Assembly (NCBI GenBank): GCA_964606855.1
Contig: CAZSHM010000026.1
Coordinates: 1 to 26,815 of the forward strand
Reading direction: 5' to 3'
Length of the DNA stretch: 26,815 nt
From: UBA7185 sp964606855
Lineage (GTDB): Bacteria > Bacillota > Peptococcia > Peptococcales > Peptococcaceae
Shown one piece after another: positions 1-8,378 of the stretch. The first letter of the stretch is position 1; every line of letters begins with the position of its first letter. The notes beneath the pieces are model-generated. The model was given only the letters and a program-made list of their open reading frames with translations, did no database searches and had not been told where the DNA came from. The position numbers and the translations under genes are program-made.

Positions 1-470
1 GCACGGGCGACTGTCTGTATCAGTTTGTTTATTGTGCTTCTTTACTACACACAAGTATTATCAACAGGATTCAAGCAGAATCCTACGCCGACTTGTGCCC
101 CGGGAAGTGCTCGCAGCTTTTCGAAGTTCCGGCTATCTCCTCTGCAGGTCGGATCCGAAAAACAGGGGGCATACAGAAGAGGAGCTTCGCACCACAGAGA
201 TTTTCGGCCGGACGAAGGGGCAAGCACAGGACGCGCGGACAGAGAGGCTGATACCGCGCAACCTGCGTGCGCGGAGCGCCGCTGGGCGAGAAACGGCGCG
301 GGAGATCGGAAAAATCGACAAAAAAGCAAAAAATCCGCGGGAAAGCCAACATTTCTCTATACAAACAAATGGGGATGGGCTAAAATAGGAAAGACGGGAA
401 AGCGGAAAGGGTTCTTCTTCCGGTTCCTGCCGGCGGCGGTATTCTGGAAGAAAGTACAGGTAGGTTGTCT
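1..470. other. Gene-free leader upstream of murJ
   Basis: No convincing gene was found here on either strand. The open frames are Arg/Ser/Cys-rich, overlap one another and match no family I recognise. A 7-bp perfect inverted repeat (AGGATTC, loop AAGCA, GAATCCT) lies at 66-84. A possible -10 hexamer TAAAAT is at 381-386, about 85 bases before murJ, but I see no good -35 for it. The stretch 300-360 is A-rich on the + strand. The region may hold the murJ promoter and a 5' leader. Confidence 0.5.
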
Positions 471-2078
471 ATGTATAAGCCAAAACACGTGAGTAAACCG
501 TCCGGACGGCGGCGCAGCAGGAGCAGCAGCTTTCTGGCGGCGGCGGGCGTCCTGACGATCACCATGCTGCTCAGCCGTGTGCTGGGATTCGTGCGGGACT
601 TTGCCATCACATCCTCCTTCGGCTTTGGCGCCGAGACGGACGCCTACTATGCGGCCTTCACCATCCCGGATCTCATCTACTTCGCGCTGGTGGGCGGTGC
701 GCTGAGTTCCGCCTTTATCCCAGTGTTCAGCAGCTATCTCGCCACCGAGCGGGAGGAGGAAGGCTGCCGCATGGCCAGCACGATCCTCAATCTGGTGAGC
801 TTGGCGGCGCTGTTTCTCATCGCGCTGGGCCTCATCTTCACGCCGCAGCTGGTGCGCCTTCTGGTGCGCTTTACCGACGAGACCTTCGCGCTGACGGTGC
901 TCCTGACGCGGGTGATGTTTGCGCAGTGCTTTTTTATGTGCCTGACGGGCATTTCGCAGGGGATCCTGCAGTGCTATAAAGAATTCACGGTTCCGGCCAT
1001 GGGCGCGGTGGTCTACAATATCACCATCATCGTGCTGGGGCTTCTGCTCAGCCGCAGGCTCGGGGTGATGGGCTTTTCCATCGGCGTCGTGGTGGGCGCC
1101 GCGCTCAATCTGGCGATGCAGGTGCGCACCCTGATTCAGTACGGATTCGATTATCGGCCGGTGCTGGATCTGCACCATCCCGGCGTAAAGAAGTTTTTTC
1201 TCCTGTTTGTCCCCGTGGTGCTCGGCCTTTCCATGAACGAGCTCAATCTGCTGGTGAGCCAGAACCTGGCTTCCGGGTTGGGCGCGGGCACGGTTTCGGC
1301 CATGAAGAACGCGCAGCGGGTGATGATGCTGCCGGTCGGCATCTTCGCCTCGGCGATCGGGCTCTCGGTGTTCCCGACCATGACAAGCCATGTGGCGCGC
1401 GGCGAGATCGCGGAGTACAAAGAAAACCTGAATATGGGGCTGCGCACAGTCATTTTTATCACGCTGCCCGCCTCGGTGGGGCTGATCGCGCTGCGCTACC
1501 CGGTGGTGCGGGCGATGTATCAGCAGTTTGCCGTCACGCCGGAGAATGTCGAGCTGGTGTCGGTGATCCTCTTCTACTATTCTCTGGGCATCGTGGGCTA
1601 CTCGGCGCAGCAGATTCTGAACCGCGGCTACTACGCCGTGGAGGATACGCGATCACCGGTTGTGATCAACGTGTTCATCCTGCTCTTCAACATTGTGCTC
1701 AGCGTTCTGCTGGTGAAGCCGATGGCCTATCGCGGGCTGGCGCTCGCCTACTCTCTGTCGGGACTGCTGAGCATGGCGGTGCTCTGGTTCGGCCTCTCGC
1801 GCAAGATCGGCGCCTTCGGCGGCCACGCGATCTTCCGCTCCGCCATGCAGTCCCTGGCGGCATCGGTCGGAATGGGGCTGGGCGTCGCCGGGCTGGCGGA
1901 GGTGCTGGAACAGGCGTGGGATATGAGCAGCAAGGTCGGACAGATCGGACAGGTGCTTCTGTGCGTGGCGTTCGGCGTGGTGATCTACGCCATGCTCGCG
2001 GCGCTGATGCGCATGGAGGAGGCGCAGGTGCTGCTGCGGGTCATCAAGCGCAAGCTGCGCCGCAAGGCCGCCAGGTAG
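471..2078 (+). CDS. murJ: Lipid II flippase MurJ (MviN family)
   Basis: Predicted integral membrane flippase that moves the peptidoglycan precursor lipid II from the inner to the outer face of the cytoplasmic membrane. The 535-residue length suits MurJ, a MOP-superfamily protein with about 14 membrane helices. After a basic, Ser/Arg-rich N-terminus, the first helix region carries the family pattern with SRVLGFVRD and, shortly after, FGFGAETDAYYAAF. Hydrophobic segments then recur to a basic C-terminus. The ATG at 471 is preferred over an in-frame TTG at 465, because an AGGTAGG-like ribosome site ends about 6 bases before 471. The gene appears monocistronic, with a 150-base gap to the next gene. 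The basic N-terminal tail of about 25 residues is probably cytoplasmic. Nothing essential appears to be missing. Confidence 0.93.
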   Translation: MYKPKHVSKPSGRRRSRSSSFLAAAGVLTITMLLSRVLGFVRDFAITSSFGFGAETDAYYAAFTIPDLIYFALVGGALSSAFIPVFSSYLATEREEEGCRMASTILNLVSLAALFLIALGLIFTPQLVRLLVRFTDETFALTVLLTRVMFAQCFFMCLTGISQGILQCYKEFTVPAMGAVVYNITIIVLGLLLSRRLGVMGFSIGVVVGAALNLAMQVRTLIQYGFDYRPVLDLHHPGVKKFFLLFVPVVLGLSMNELNLLVSQNLASGLGAGTVSAMKNAQRVMMLPVGIFASAIGLSVFPTMTSHVARGEIAEYKENLNMGLRTVIFITLPASVGLIALRYPVVRAMYQQFAVTPENVELVSVILFYYSLGIVGYSAQQILNRGYYAVEDTRSPVVINVFILLFNIVLSVLLVKPMAYRGLALAYSLSGLLSMAVLWFGLSRKIGAFGGHAIFRSAMQSLAASVGMGLGVAGLAEVLEQAWDMSSKVGQIGQVLLCVAFGVVIYAMLAALMRMEEAQVLLRVIKRKLRRKAAR

Positions 2079-2228
2079 CGCGGATCGGGCGGAAACGCAG
2101 GAAATTTATCATGTGCGGGGCCGCGGCGGCCCAATGGGAGATCCGGGGGAGATCGGTTCCGCCCGCTCCCTCCCGGCGCCGGTACAAGACCCGGGCGGAC
2201 AGCCGCCCCGCGAAGGAGTGTAGGGGAT

Positions 2229-2927
2229 ATGGAAAACGCTATGGTCAACGAGGGCAAGGAACAGGTCCGGATGGTGGACGGGAAAGCCTACGCGCGCTAC
2301 GCCGTGCGGACGCACGTCATCACGAAGGTGGACGACATCATCGATGTGGTGCGGCAGTATGCCCTGCCGCATATGCAGAAGGGCGACATTCTCTTCTTGT
2401 CGGAGAAGGCGGTGGCCTGCACGCAGAACCGGGCCATCCCGGTGGAGGAAATCCATCCGCGCCCGTTGGCCCGCTTTCTGGTGAAGTTCGTCTACCGTTC
2501 GCCGCACGGGCTGGGCCGCACGATGCCGGAGACGATGGAGATCACGCTGCAGCAGGCGGGTACGCCGCGCATTCTCTTTGCCGCGGCCTGCTCGGCCGTC
2601 GGCAAACTGTTTCACAAGCGCGGCATTTTCTACACCATCGCCGGCGAGGCGGTGCGGGCGATCGACGGGCCTTGCCCGGGCGCGCTGCCGCCTTTGAACC
2701 GCTGTGTCACGCTGGGACCGGAGGATCCGGCCAAAGTGAGCAGGGAGATCTCCAAGGCCATCGGTTACGACGCCGCGATCATCGACGCAAATGACCTGAG
2801 CATCGAGATACTGGGCTTCTCCGGCCAGAAAAAGCTGATTCCGCTGCTGGAGGAAGCCCTGCGCGACAACCCGCTGGGGCAGGGGCGTGAGTGCACGCCG
2901 ATGGGAATTCTGCGGCGGGTCGATTAG
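2229..2927 (+). CDS. CofE-like (coenzyme F420-0:L-glutamate ligase domain) protein
   Basis: A 232-residue protein resembling the CofE domain (F420_ligase, PF01996), which in archaea and actinobacteria adds glutamate to coenzyme F420-0. Visible family features are KGDILFLSEKAVAC near residues 54-67 (the usual GD-I-x-x-x-x-K pattern) and the IDANDLSIEILG stretch near residue 185, which resembles the conserved D-x-N-D-x-G-x-x-x-x-G segment. An AAGGAG site at 2213-2218 fits the ATG at 2229. Many Clostridia carry such a stand-alone gene although F420 is not known there, so the true substrate is uncertain; it may be another amide ligase. No other F420 gene (cofC, cofD, cofG/H) is visible. The stop is 10 bases before the exonuclease gene, so the two are probably co-transcribed. 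Confidence 0.8.
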   Translation: MENAMVNEGKEQVRMVDGKAYARYAVRTHVITKVDDIIDVVRQYALPHMQKGDILFLSEKAVACTQNRAIPVEEIHPRPLARFLVKFVYRSPHGLGRTMPETMEITLQQAGTPRILFAAACSAVGKLFHKRGIFYTIAGEAVRAIDGPCPGALPPLNRCVTLGPEDPAKVSREISKAIGYDAAIIDANDLSIEILGFSGQKKLIPLLEEALRDNPLGQGRECTPMGILRRVD

Positions 2928-2937
2928 GAGAAGAGCG

Positions 2938-3609
2938 ATGCACCATATATTTGTGGACTTTGAGATGAATCAGATTGCGGCGGGACACGAGCGGGAGCGC
3001 GCGTTCAGCAAGATGGAGATCGTGGAGATCGGCGCGGTTATGCTGGATGACGCCTGCCGCGAGATCAGCAGTTTTCAGAGCTATGTGAAGCCGCAGTACA
3101 ACGATAAGATCGAGAAATCGTGCACGCGCGTGACGGGCATCACCAGCGAGACGGTGGCGGACGCCGAGGTGCTGCGGCCGGTGCTGGAGCGCTTTGTAGC
3201 CTGGTGCGGCGAGGAGGAGCTGACGGTCTATTCCTGGAGCGACAGCGATCTGCTGCAGCTGAAGCGGGAACTGAACCTGAAGGAGATCGACTGCCGGGCA
3301 GTGCACCGCCTCTGCGATCACTGGGTGGATTATCAGCGCGTGTTCGGGGATCTCCTGGGGATCGAAAAGCGCGTGGCGCTCAAGCACGCCGTGAACGCGA
3401 TCCAGTCGGAGTTTGACGGCGCGGAGCACGACGCGCTGTGGGACGCCCGCAACACGGCCAAGATTTTTGCCCTCTCGCGGAACGAGAAAGAATTCCAGCG
3501 CATCATGGGGCCGCTGATCGAGGCCTTCAAACCGCAGGCCCCCATGACTTCGACCTTGGGGGACCGCTTCCCCGACATGGCGAAGCTCCTGGAGGGGGAG
3601 GAGCGGTGA
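2938..3609 (+). CDS. 3'-5' exonuclease, DEDDh family (KapD/ERI-1-like)
   Basis: A 223-residue single-domain exonuclease of the RNase T / DnaQ fold. Exo I is the VDFEMN segment, giving metal-binding D7 and E9. Exo II is in the WSDSDLLQL region (D102 or D104). Exo III is HDALWDARNTA, with H164 and D169 spaced H-x4-D as in the DEDDh class. Proteins like this trim single-stranded RNA or DNA 3' ends. The lack of polymerase or helicase domains suggests a free exonuclease, close to KapD/ERI-1-type sequences. The ATG at 2938 is chosen because a TAGGAGAAGAG site overlapping the previous stop lies just upstream; extending further would overlap the CofE-like gene. The physiological substrate cannot be read from sequence. 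Confidence 0.85.
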   Translation: MHHIFVDFEMNQIAAGHERERAFSKMEIVEIGAVMLDDACREISSFQSYVKPQYNDKIEKSCTRVTGITSETVADAEVLRPVLERFVAWCGEEELTVYSWSDSDLLQLKRELNLKEIDCRAVHRLCDHWVDYQRVFGDLLGIEKRVALKHAVNAIQSEFDGAEHDALWDARNTAKIFALSRNEKEFQRIMGPLIEAFKPQAPMTSTLGDRFPDMAKLLEGEER

Positions 3610-3659
3610 GCCGGGGCAGGGACAAATGCAGATTGGAAAAAATTGTTGCCGGGAAAAAC

Positions 3660-3687
3660 TTGTGTTTTTTTCGCGGAGGATTATAAT
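3660..3687 (+). promoter_or_regulatory. Sigma-A-type promoter for the DtxR-family gene
   Basis: TTGTGT at 3660-3665 and a perfect TATAAT at 3682-3687 are separated by 16 bases. They lie in a locally AT-rich island about 75 bases before the ATG at 3763. The transcript would have a leader of roughly 70 bases. Confidence 0.65.
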
Positions 3688-3762
3688 AGAATGTAATTGC
3701 AAGGGCTCACTGTGCAGGAGAACCGACGCAGACAAATTGTCGAGAATCGGGAGGGAGTATGT

Positions 3763-4158
3763 ATGCGGACACAAGAATCTGGGGAGGACTATTTGGAGAA
3801 CATCCTGCTGCTGTACCGCAAGCAGGGCTACGTGCGTTCGACAGACATCGCCAATGCCATGAACTATACAAAAGCCAGCATCAGCCGCGCTGTGCGAATC
3901 TTGAAAGATGCGGACTATATCTACATGGATCCCAACAAGATGATTTTCCTCACGGAGAAGGGCGAGAAGAAGGCCCTGGAAATCTATGAGCGGCATCGGA
4001 TCATCGCCGATTTTTTGACGACCGTGCTCGGTGTCGACCCGGAGACTGCGGATCACGACGCCTGCCATATGGAGCATGTGGTCAGCGACAGCACGTTCGC
4101 GGGCATCAAGCGCGTGCTGGAGGAGTACAAGAACGCGTCCGCGGCGACGGCCCCGTAG
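3763..4158 (+). CDS. Metal-dependent transcriptional regulator, DtxR/MntR family
   Basis: A 131-residue protein with an N-terminal winged helix (about residues 5-65; YTKASISRAVRIL is the recognition-helix region) and a dimerisation/metal domain (about 66-125). It lacks the C-terminal SH3-like domain of full DtxR, as in MntR. Putative metal ligands are H78 in ERHRI and C101, E104 and H105 in ACHMEH. The Cys at this position recalls DtxR/IdeR (C102-E105-H106) rather than B. subtilis MntR, so iron versus manganese cannot be decided. GGGAGG about 7 bases upstream supports the ATG at 3763; a frame reading upstream from 3697 has no comparable ribosome site. No metal transporter is adjacent, so its targets must lie elsewhere. 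It ends just before a terminator-like hairpin. Confidence 0.85.
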   Translation: MRTQESGEDYLENILLLYRKQGYVRSTDIANAMNYTKASISRAVRILKDADYIYMDPNKMIFLTEKGEKKALEIYERHRIIADFLTTVLGVDPETADHDACHMEHVVSDSTFAGIKRVLEEYKNASAATAP

Positions 4159-4190
4159 AGCGGCCGTCGGACGGCGCAGGGCGGGCTGGA

Positions 4191-4226
4191 AGGCGGGCTT
4201 GTACATTGCGAGTTCGCCTTTTTTAT
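4191..4226 (+). terminator. Rho-independent terminator after the DtxR-family gene
   Basis: GGCGGGCTT (4192-4200) pairs with GAGTTCGCC (4210-4218) through several G-U pairs around a 9-base loop, followed by TTTTTT at 4219-4224. It ends only about 28 bases before the leuS ATG, so it could also act as a leuS leader attenuator. Confidence 0.65.
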
Positions 4227-4253
4227 TTGTGAGGACGAGGAGGAACGGACAAG

Positions 4254-6734
4254 ATGAAGGAGCGCTATGCGTTTGCCGAGATCGAGCGCAAATGGCAAAA
4301 AAAATGGGCGGAGGAGAAGACCTACCGCGTCGAGGAGGACTCGGACAAACCGAAATACTATTGCCTGGAGATGTTCCCCTATCCTTCGGGCAATCTGCAT
4401 ATGGGACACGTGCGCAATTACTCCATCGGCGATGTGGTGGCACGCTTTAAGCGGATGCACGGGTACAACGTGCTGCACCCCATCGGGTGGGATTCCTTCG
4501 GCCTGCCGGCGGAGAACGCGGCCATCAAGCACAACACGCCGCCCGCCAGATGGACGCGGGAGAATATCGCAAATATGCGGCGGCAGCTGCATGCCATGGG
4601 TCTCAGCTACGACTGGGATCGCGAGGTGACCACCTGCCTGCCGGAGTACTATAAATGGACGCAGTGGTTCTTCCTGCAGTTTTACAAGCAGGGTCTGGCC
4701 TACAAAAAGAACGCTACTGTCAACTGGTGCCCCGGCTGTCAGACGGTGCTGGCCAACGAGCAGGTGGTGGATGGCAAGTGCGAGCGCTGTGACAGCCCGG
4801 TGGAGAAAAAATCGCTCGAGCAGTGGTTCTTCAAAATCACCGATTACGCCGACCGGCTCCTGCAGGATTTGGATCAGCTGAGCGGCTGGCCCAACAAGGT
4901 GCGCGTCATGCAGGAGAACTGGATCGGCCGCAGCGAGGGAGCGATCCTGCGCTTCGCCGTGCAGGGGCGCGAGGAGAGCATCGAGGTCTTCACGACCCGC
5001 CCCGACACCGTCTACGGCGTCTCCTACATGGTGCTGGCGCCGGAGCATCCGCTGGTGGAGAAGCTGATTGCGGGCACGGAGCGGGAGGCGGCCGTGCGCG
5101 CGTTCATCCGCGAGGTGCAGCAGATGAGCGAGGTGGAGCGCACGTCCACCGAGCTGGAGAAGAAAGGCATCGCCACCGGCGCCTATGCCGTGAATCCCGC
5201 CGACGGCCGCGCCGTGCCGATCCTGGTGGGCAACTATGTCATCTACGAGTACGGCACCGGCGCGGTCATGGGCGTGCCGGCGCATGACGCGCGCGACTTT
5301 GCCTTTGCCAAAAAGTACGGCCTGCCCATCCTCGTCGTGGTTCGGCCCGAGGGGGAGGAAAGCTCGGCGGAGACGATGACGGAGGCCTACACCGAGGAAG
5401 GAAGAATGGTGCACTCCGGCCCCTACGACGGGATGCGCAGCGAGGATGCCAGGCGCGCCATCGTGGAGGATCTGGCTAAAAAGGGCCTGGGGGAGAAGAA
5501 AGTCAACTTCCGCCTGCGTGACTGGCTGATCTCGCGCCAGCGTTTCTGGGGCGCTCCGATCCCCATTGTCTACTGTGAGCACTGCGGGACGGTGCCGGTG
5601 CCGGAGGATCAGCTGCCGGTGCTTCTGCCGCAGGATGTGGATTTTAAGCCGAACGGCGAGTCGCCGCTGAAATACATGGAGGAGTTTGTCAACACCACCT
5701 GCCCCGTCTGCGGACGTCCGGCGCGGCGGGAGAGCGACACGATGGACACGTTCGTCTGCTCCAGCTGGTACTTCCTGCGCTACACCGACGCGCACAATGA
5801 CCGGGCGCCGTTCTCCAAAGAGAAGGCCGACTACTGGATGAACGTGGATCAGTATATCGGCGGCGTGGAGCACGCCATCCTGCACCTGCTCTACGCGCGC
5901 TTCTTCACGAAAGTGCTCTACGACATGGGGCTGGTCAGCGTGAGCGAGCCGTTCCAGAATCTGCTCACGCAGGGCATGGTGCTCAAGGAAGGCAGCAAGA
6001 TGAGCAAGTCCAAGGGCAACATCGTCAGCCCGGAGGCCATCATCGGCCGCTACGGCGCGGACACGGCGCGGCTGTTCATCCTCTTCGCCGCGCCGCCGGA
6101 GCGTGATCTGGAGTGGAACGATCAGGCGGTGGAGGGCTGCTACCGGTTCCTCAACCGCGTGTGGCGGCTGGTGTACGACTTTGTGCAGACGACGGGCGGC
6201 GTGCCGCAGGCGTATGCGCGGACAGAGGAGCTGACCGCCGAGGACAAAAAGCTGCGCCGCCTGGTGCACAACACCATCCGCCGCGTCACCGAGGATGCGG
6301 GCAGCCGGTTCAGCTTCAACACTGCCATCAGCGCGATCATGGAACTGGTCAACGGAATGTACCAGTACCGGGATCTGCCGGAGCGCAACGTGGGCGTGCT
6401 GGCGGAGGCCATGGATACGCTGGCGCTTCTCCTGGCGCCCTTTGTGCCCCATGTGGCCGAGGAACTGTGGCAGGGGCTGGGGCATACGGGCAGCGTGCAC
6501 AGGCAGCAGTGGCCGGAGGTTGACGAGGACGCCCTCCGCGCCGAGGAAGTGACCATCATCCTGCAGATCAACGGCAAGGTTCGCGACCGCGTGGAGATGC
6601 CCGCGGGCTGCGGCAGGGAGGAGATGGAGCAGGCCGCGCTGGCGTCGCCCAAGATTGCGGATTACCTGGCGGGCAAGGCGGTCCGAAAGATCATCACCGT
6701 GCCCGGAAAACTGGTCAACATCGTCGTCGGCTGA
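4254..6734 (+). CDS. leuS: Leucyl-tRNA synthetase
   Basis: Cytoplasmic class I aminoacyl-tRNA synthetase charging tRNA-Leu. At 826 residues it has normal bacterial length. The HIGH signature is HMGH at residues 49-52 in a typical YPSGNLHMGHVRNY context. A zinc-binding pair (C159, C162, C176, C179) lies in the ZN-1-like insertion. The CP1 editing domain occupies about residues 220-420, with TTRPDT and the GTGAVMGVPAHD segment that forms the editing pocket. KMSKS is at 582-586, followed by the anticodon-binding domain and a C-terminal domain ending GKLVNIVVG. AGGAGGA at 4238-4244 supports the ATG. There is no room for a T-box leader between the upstream gene and this start. A terminator follows 16 bases after the stop. 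Confidence 0.97.
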   Translation: MKERYAFAEIERKWQKKWAEEKTYRVEEDSDKPKYYCLEMFPYPSGNLHMGHVRNYSIGDVVARFKRMHGYNVLHPIGWDSFGLPAENAAIKHNTPPARWTRENIANMRRQLHAMGLSYDWDREVTTCLPEYYKWTQWFFLQFYKQGLAYKKNATVNWCPGCQTVLANEQVVDGKCERCDSPVEKKSLEQWFFKITDYADRLLQDLDQLSGWPNKVRVMQENWIGRSEGAILRFAVQGREESIEVFTTRPDTVYGVSYMVLAPEHPLVEKLIAGTEREAAVRAFIREVQQMSEVERTSTELEKKGIATGAYAVNPADGRAVPILVGNYVIYEYGTGAVMGVPAHDARDFAFAKKYGLPILVVVRPEGEESSAETMTEAYTEEGRMVHSGPYDGMRSEDARRAIVEDLAKKGLGEKKVNFRLRDWLISRQRFWGAPIPIVYCEHCGTVPVPEDQLPVLLPQDVDFKPNGESPLKYMEEFVNTTCPVCGRPARRESDTMDTFVCSSWYFLRYTDAHNDRAPFSKEKADYWMNVDQYIGGVEHAILHLLYARFFTKVLYDMGLVSVSEPFQNLLTQGMVLKEGSKMSKSKGNIVSPEAIIGRYGADTARLFILFAAPPERDLEWNDQAVEGCYRFLNRVWRLVYDFVQTTGGVPQAYARTEELTAEDKKLRRLVHNTIRRVTEDAGSRFSFNTAISAIMELVNGMYQYRDLPERNVGVLAEAMDTLALLLAPFVPHVAEELWQGLGHTGSVHRQQWPEVDEDALRAEEVTIILQINGKVRDRVEMPAGCGREEMEQAALASPKIADYLAGKAVRKIITVPGKLVNIVVG

Positions 6735-6750
6735 GGCCGGAGCGAAATCG

Positions 6751-6790
6751 AGAGGCCGTGTCGCCGATAGAAGGCGGACGGCCTCTTTTT
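6751..6790 (+). terminator. Rho-independent terminator of leuS
   Basis: AGAGGCCG (6751-6758) pairs perfectly with CGGCCTCT (6779-6786). An inner CGCC/GGCG helix closes a small GATAGAA loop, and a T-run ends at 6790. Confidence 0.85.
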
Positions 6791-6911
6791 GCGCGCGGGA
6801 TGTTTGCGGCATCGCGGGGCTGCAAGCCTCTATCTTCGCGCGGGGGTTTCCCGGGCGGTGCGGGCAATATTCAAGAAATTCTTACAATTTTGTCGGATAA
6901 GTTACGGACAG

Positions 6912-6940
6912 TTGCTTTTTTCCAGGCGCTATATTACAAT
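6912..6940 (+). promoter_or_regulatory. Promoter of the RND efflux operon
   Basis: TTGCTT at 6912-6917 and TACAAT at 6935-6940 have an ideal 17-base spacer. The predicted start point, near 6947, lies just at the edge of the TetR-type operator. Confidence 0.75.
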
Positions 6941-6950
6941 AAGTTTGACT

Positions 6951-6966
6951 GACCGACCAGTCGGTC
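6951..6966. promoter_or_regulatory. Palindromic TetR-type operator
   Basis: GACCGACCAGTCGGTC is a perfect 7-2-7 inverted repeat immediately downstream of the -10 box. Palindromes of this GACCGAC/GTCGGTC type are typical operators of TetR-family repressors of efflux genes. A bound dimer here would block the promoter. The TetR protein encoded at 11694-12272 in the same gene string is the natural candidate, giving an autoregulated efflux operon. Confidence 0.75.
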
Positions 6967-7068
6967 GATTGCGTGTGCCGGCGACGGCTGCACGCTCCGT
7001 GTCTCCCGCGAACGGGGCACGGGGCGGGACGTGCCGGCTCGAGAGTATACCAAACGGGAGGAGAGGGC

Positions 7069-8367
7069 ATGGTCAGACGAACGAGAAGAGCGGTGGCGGC
7101 GGCCGCGCTGAGCGGGCTCTTGCTGGCATCGCTCCTGAGCGGCTGCAGCAGCGAAATCGACACGGAGCAGGAGGATACCTCCACGGTTCCGGTGGAGGCG
7201 CAGACGCTGGCACTGCAGGATTTTAACAAGGTGATCACCCTAGGCGGGCTGACCGCCGCGGAGAATACGGTGAGCGTGATCGCGAAGGTGAGCGGGATGG
7301 AGCAGATCCTGGCGGTCAACGTGAAAGTCGGCGACAAAGTGACGGAGGGACAGGTGCTGGCGCGGCTGGATGACGAGACATCCCGCATCAACGTGGACAA
7401 CGCGCAGCTGGCGGTGGAAAACGCGCAGAACTCCATTTCACTGGCCCAGCAGTCCTATGACAACGCGGTGACAAACTACAACAACGGGCTGGAACTCTTT
7501 GACATCGGCGCCATGAGCCAGAGCGATCTCGATCAGCTGAAACTGGCGCGCGACAACGCAGAATCGCAGCTCAACAGCGCGAAGATCAGTGTGGCCAACG
7601 CTCAGAACACGCTGGAGTCGGCGCAGCTGGCGCTGGATTACGCCACCGTGACCGCGCCCATCAGCGGCACTGTCACCATGGTGAACGCCAACGTGGGCTC
7701 TTACGCCACGGCCAGCGCCCCGATGTTTGAGATCGCCAACGTGGAGACGCTGGAGATCAGCGCCGGCATCAACGAGCAGAATGTCGGCAAGGTGCATGTG
7801 GGACAGGAAGTGCTGCTGAAAGTATCTTCCGTCTCCGACGAGCAGTTTAGCGGCGTCATCACCGAGATCAGCAAGGTGATGAACAGCCAGACGAAAAATT
7901 ATCCGATCACCATCGCGCTGCGCAACCAGGACGAGACGCTGGTGGCGGGCATGTATGCCGAGATCCGGGTGGTGGTGGACCGCGCGGAAAATGTGCTGGT
8001 CGTTCCCGTGCAGGCGATCGTCTATAAGGAGGCGCAGCCGATCGCCTACACGGTGCAGCCGGACGGCACCGTCCAGGAGAGACGGCTGACGCTGGGGCTC
8101 AACGACGGGGACAACTTTGTGGTCACGGAGGGTCTCTCGGCGGGAGATCAGATCGTGGTTACCGGCAACAGCAATCTGGTGGACGGTGAGGCGGTGACGG
8201 TGGTGACGCTCGACGGTGTGCCGCAGGAGCTGGATCTGGCGCCGGAAGAGGCGGATGGCGCCCAGGCGGGCGGCGGTGCCGAGGCTGACGGCGCCGAAGG
8301 CGGCAGCGGTTCGGAAGACGGCGCCGCGAATGACGGCGCGGACGCCGCGGATGGCGGCGCGGAGTGA
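7069..8367 (+). CDS. RND efflux membrane-fusion (periplasmic adaptor) lipoprotein, AcrA/HlyD family
   Basis: A 432-residue secreted lipoprotein that couples to the RND pump encoded next. The basic N-terminus and hydrophobic segment end in the lipobox LLSG-C26, so the mature protein should be anchored at C26 on the outer face of the membrane. A first lipoyl half (about 60-105) leads into a long Ala/Gln/Asn-rich alpha-helical hairpin (about 106-190) that contains the turn around FDIGAMSQSDLDQL. The second lipoyl half is TVTAPISGTVTMVNANVGSY, and beta-barrel and membrane-proximal domains follow. The last 50 or so residues are an unusual Ala/Gly/Asp/Glu low-complexity tail. GGGAGGAG supports the ATG at 7069. 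The pump gene begins 11 bases after the stop, so the two are translationally linked. Confidence 0.9.
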   Translation: MVRRTRRAVAAAALSGLLLASLLSGCSSEIDTEQEDTSTVPVEAQTLALQDFNKVITLGGLTAAENTVSVIAKVSGMEQILAVNVKVGDKVTEGQVLARLDDETSRINVDNAQLAVENAQNSISLAQQSYDNAVTNYNNGLELFDIGAMSQSDLDQLKLARDNAESQLNSAKISVANAQNTLESAQLALDYATVTAPISGTVTMVNANVGSYATASAPMFEIANVETLEISAGINEQNVGKVHVGQEVLLKVSSVSDEQFSGVITEISKVMNSQTKNYPITIALRNQDETLVAGMYAEIRVVVDRAENVLVVPVQAIVYKEAQPIAYTVQPDGTVQERRLTLGLNDGDNFVVTEGLSAGDQIVVTGNSNLVDGEAVTVVTLDGVPQELDLAPEEADGAQAGGGAEADGAEGGSGSEDGAANDGADAADGGAE

Positions 8368-8378
8368 GGTGACGGGAC

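Larger units (their letters stand above)
6735..7068. other. Intergenic region between leuS and the efflux operon
   Basis: This 334-base gap holds the leuS terminator, the efflux operon promoter and its palindromic operator, then a GC-rich untranslated leader of about 120 bases. The 8-base sequence GTGCCGGC occurs twice in the leader (6973-6980 and 7031-7038). No credible gene is present. Confidence 0.7.

Noticed and set aside
25..492. Open frames in the leader before murJ
   Set aside because: Several overlapping frames of low quality, no ribosome site and no recognisable family.
357..1391. Long minus-strand open frame (344 residues) opposite murJ
   Set aside because: His/Arg/Gln-rich with no family features; an antisense shadow of a GC-rich gene whose + strand product is clearly MurJ.
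4159..4253. T-box leader for leuS
   Set aside because: Too short, and the conserved AGGGTGGNACCGCG element is absent.
2779..4443. Minus-strand frame of 554 residues
   Set aside because: Runs antisense through three genes and their promoter; composition typical of a shadow, no motifs.
4053..6812. Minus-strand frame of 919 residues opposite leuS
   Set aside because: Extremely His/Leu/Arg-rich, no domain recognised; leuS on + carries all catalytic motifs.
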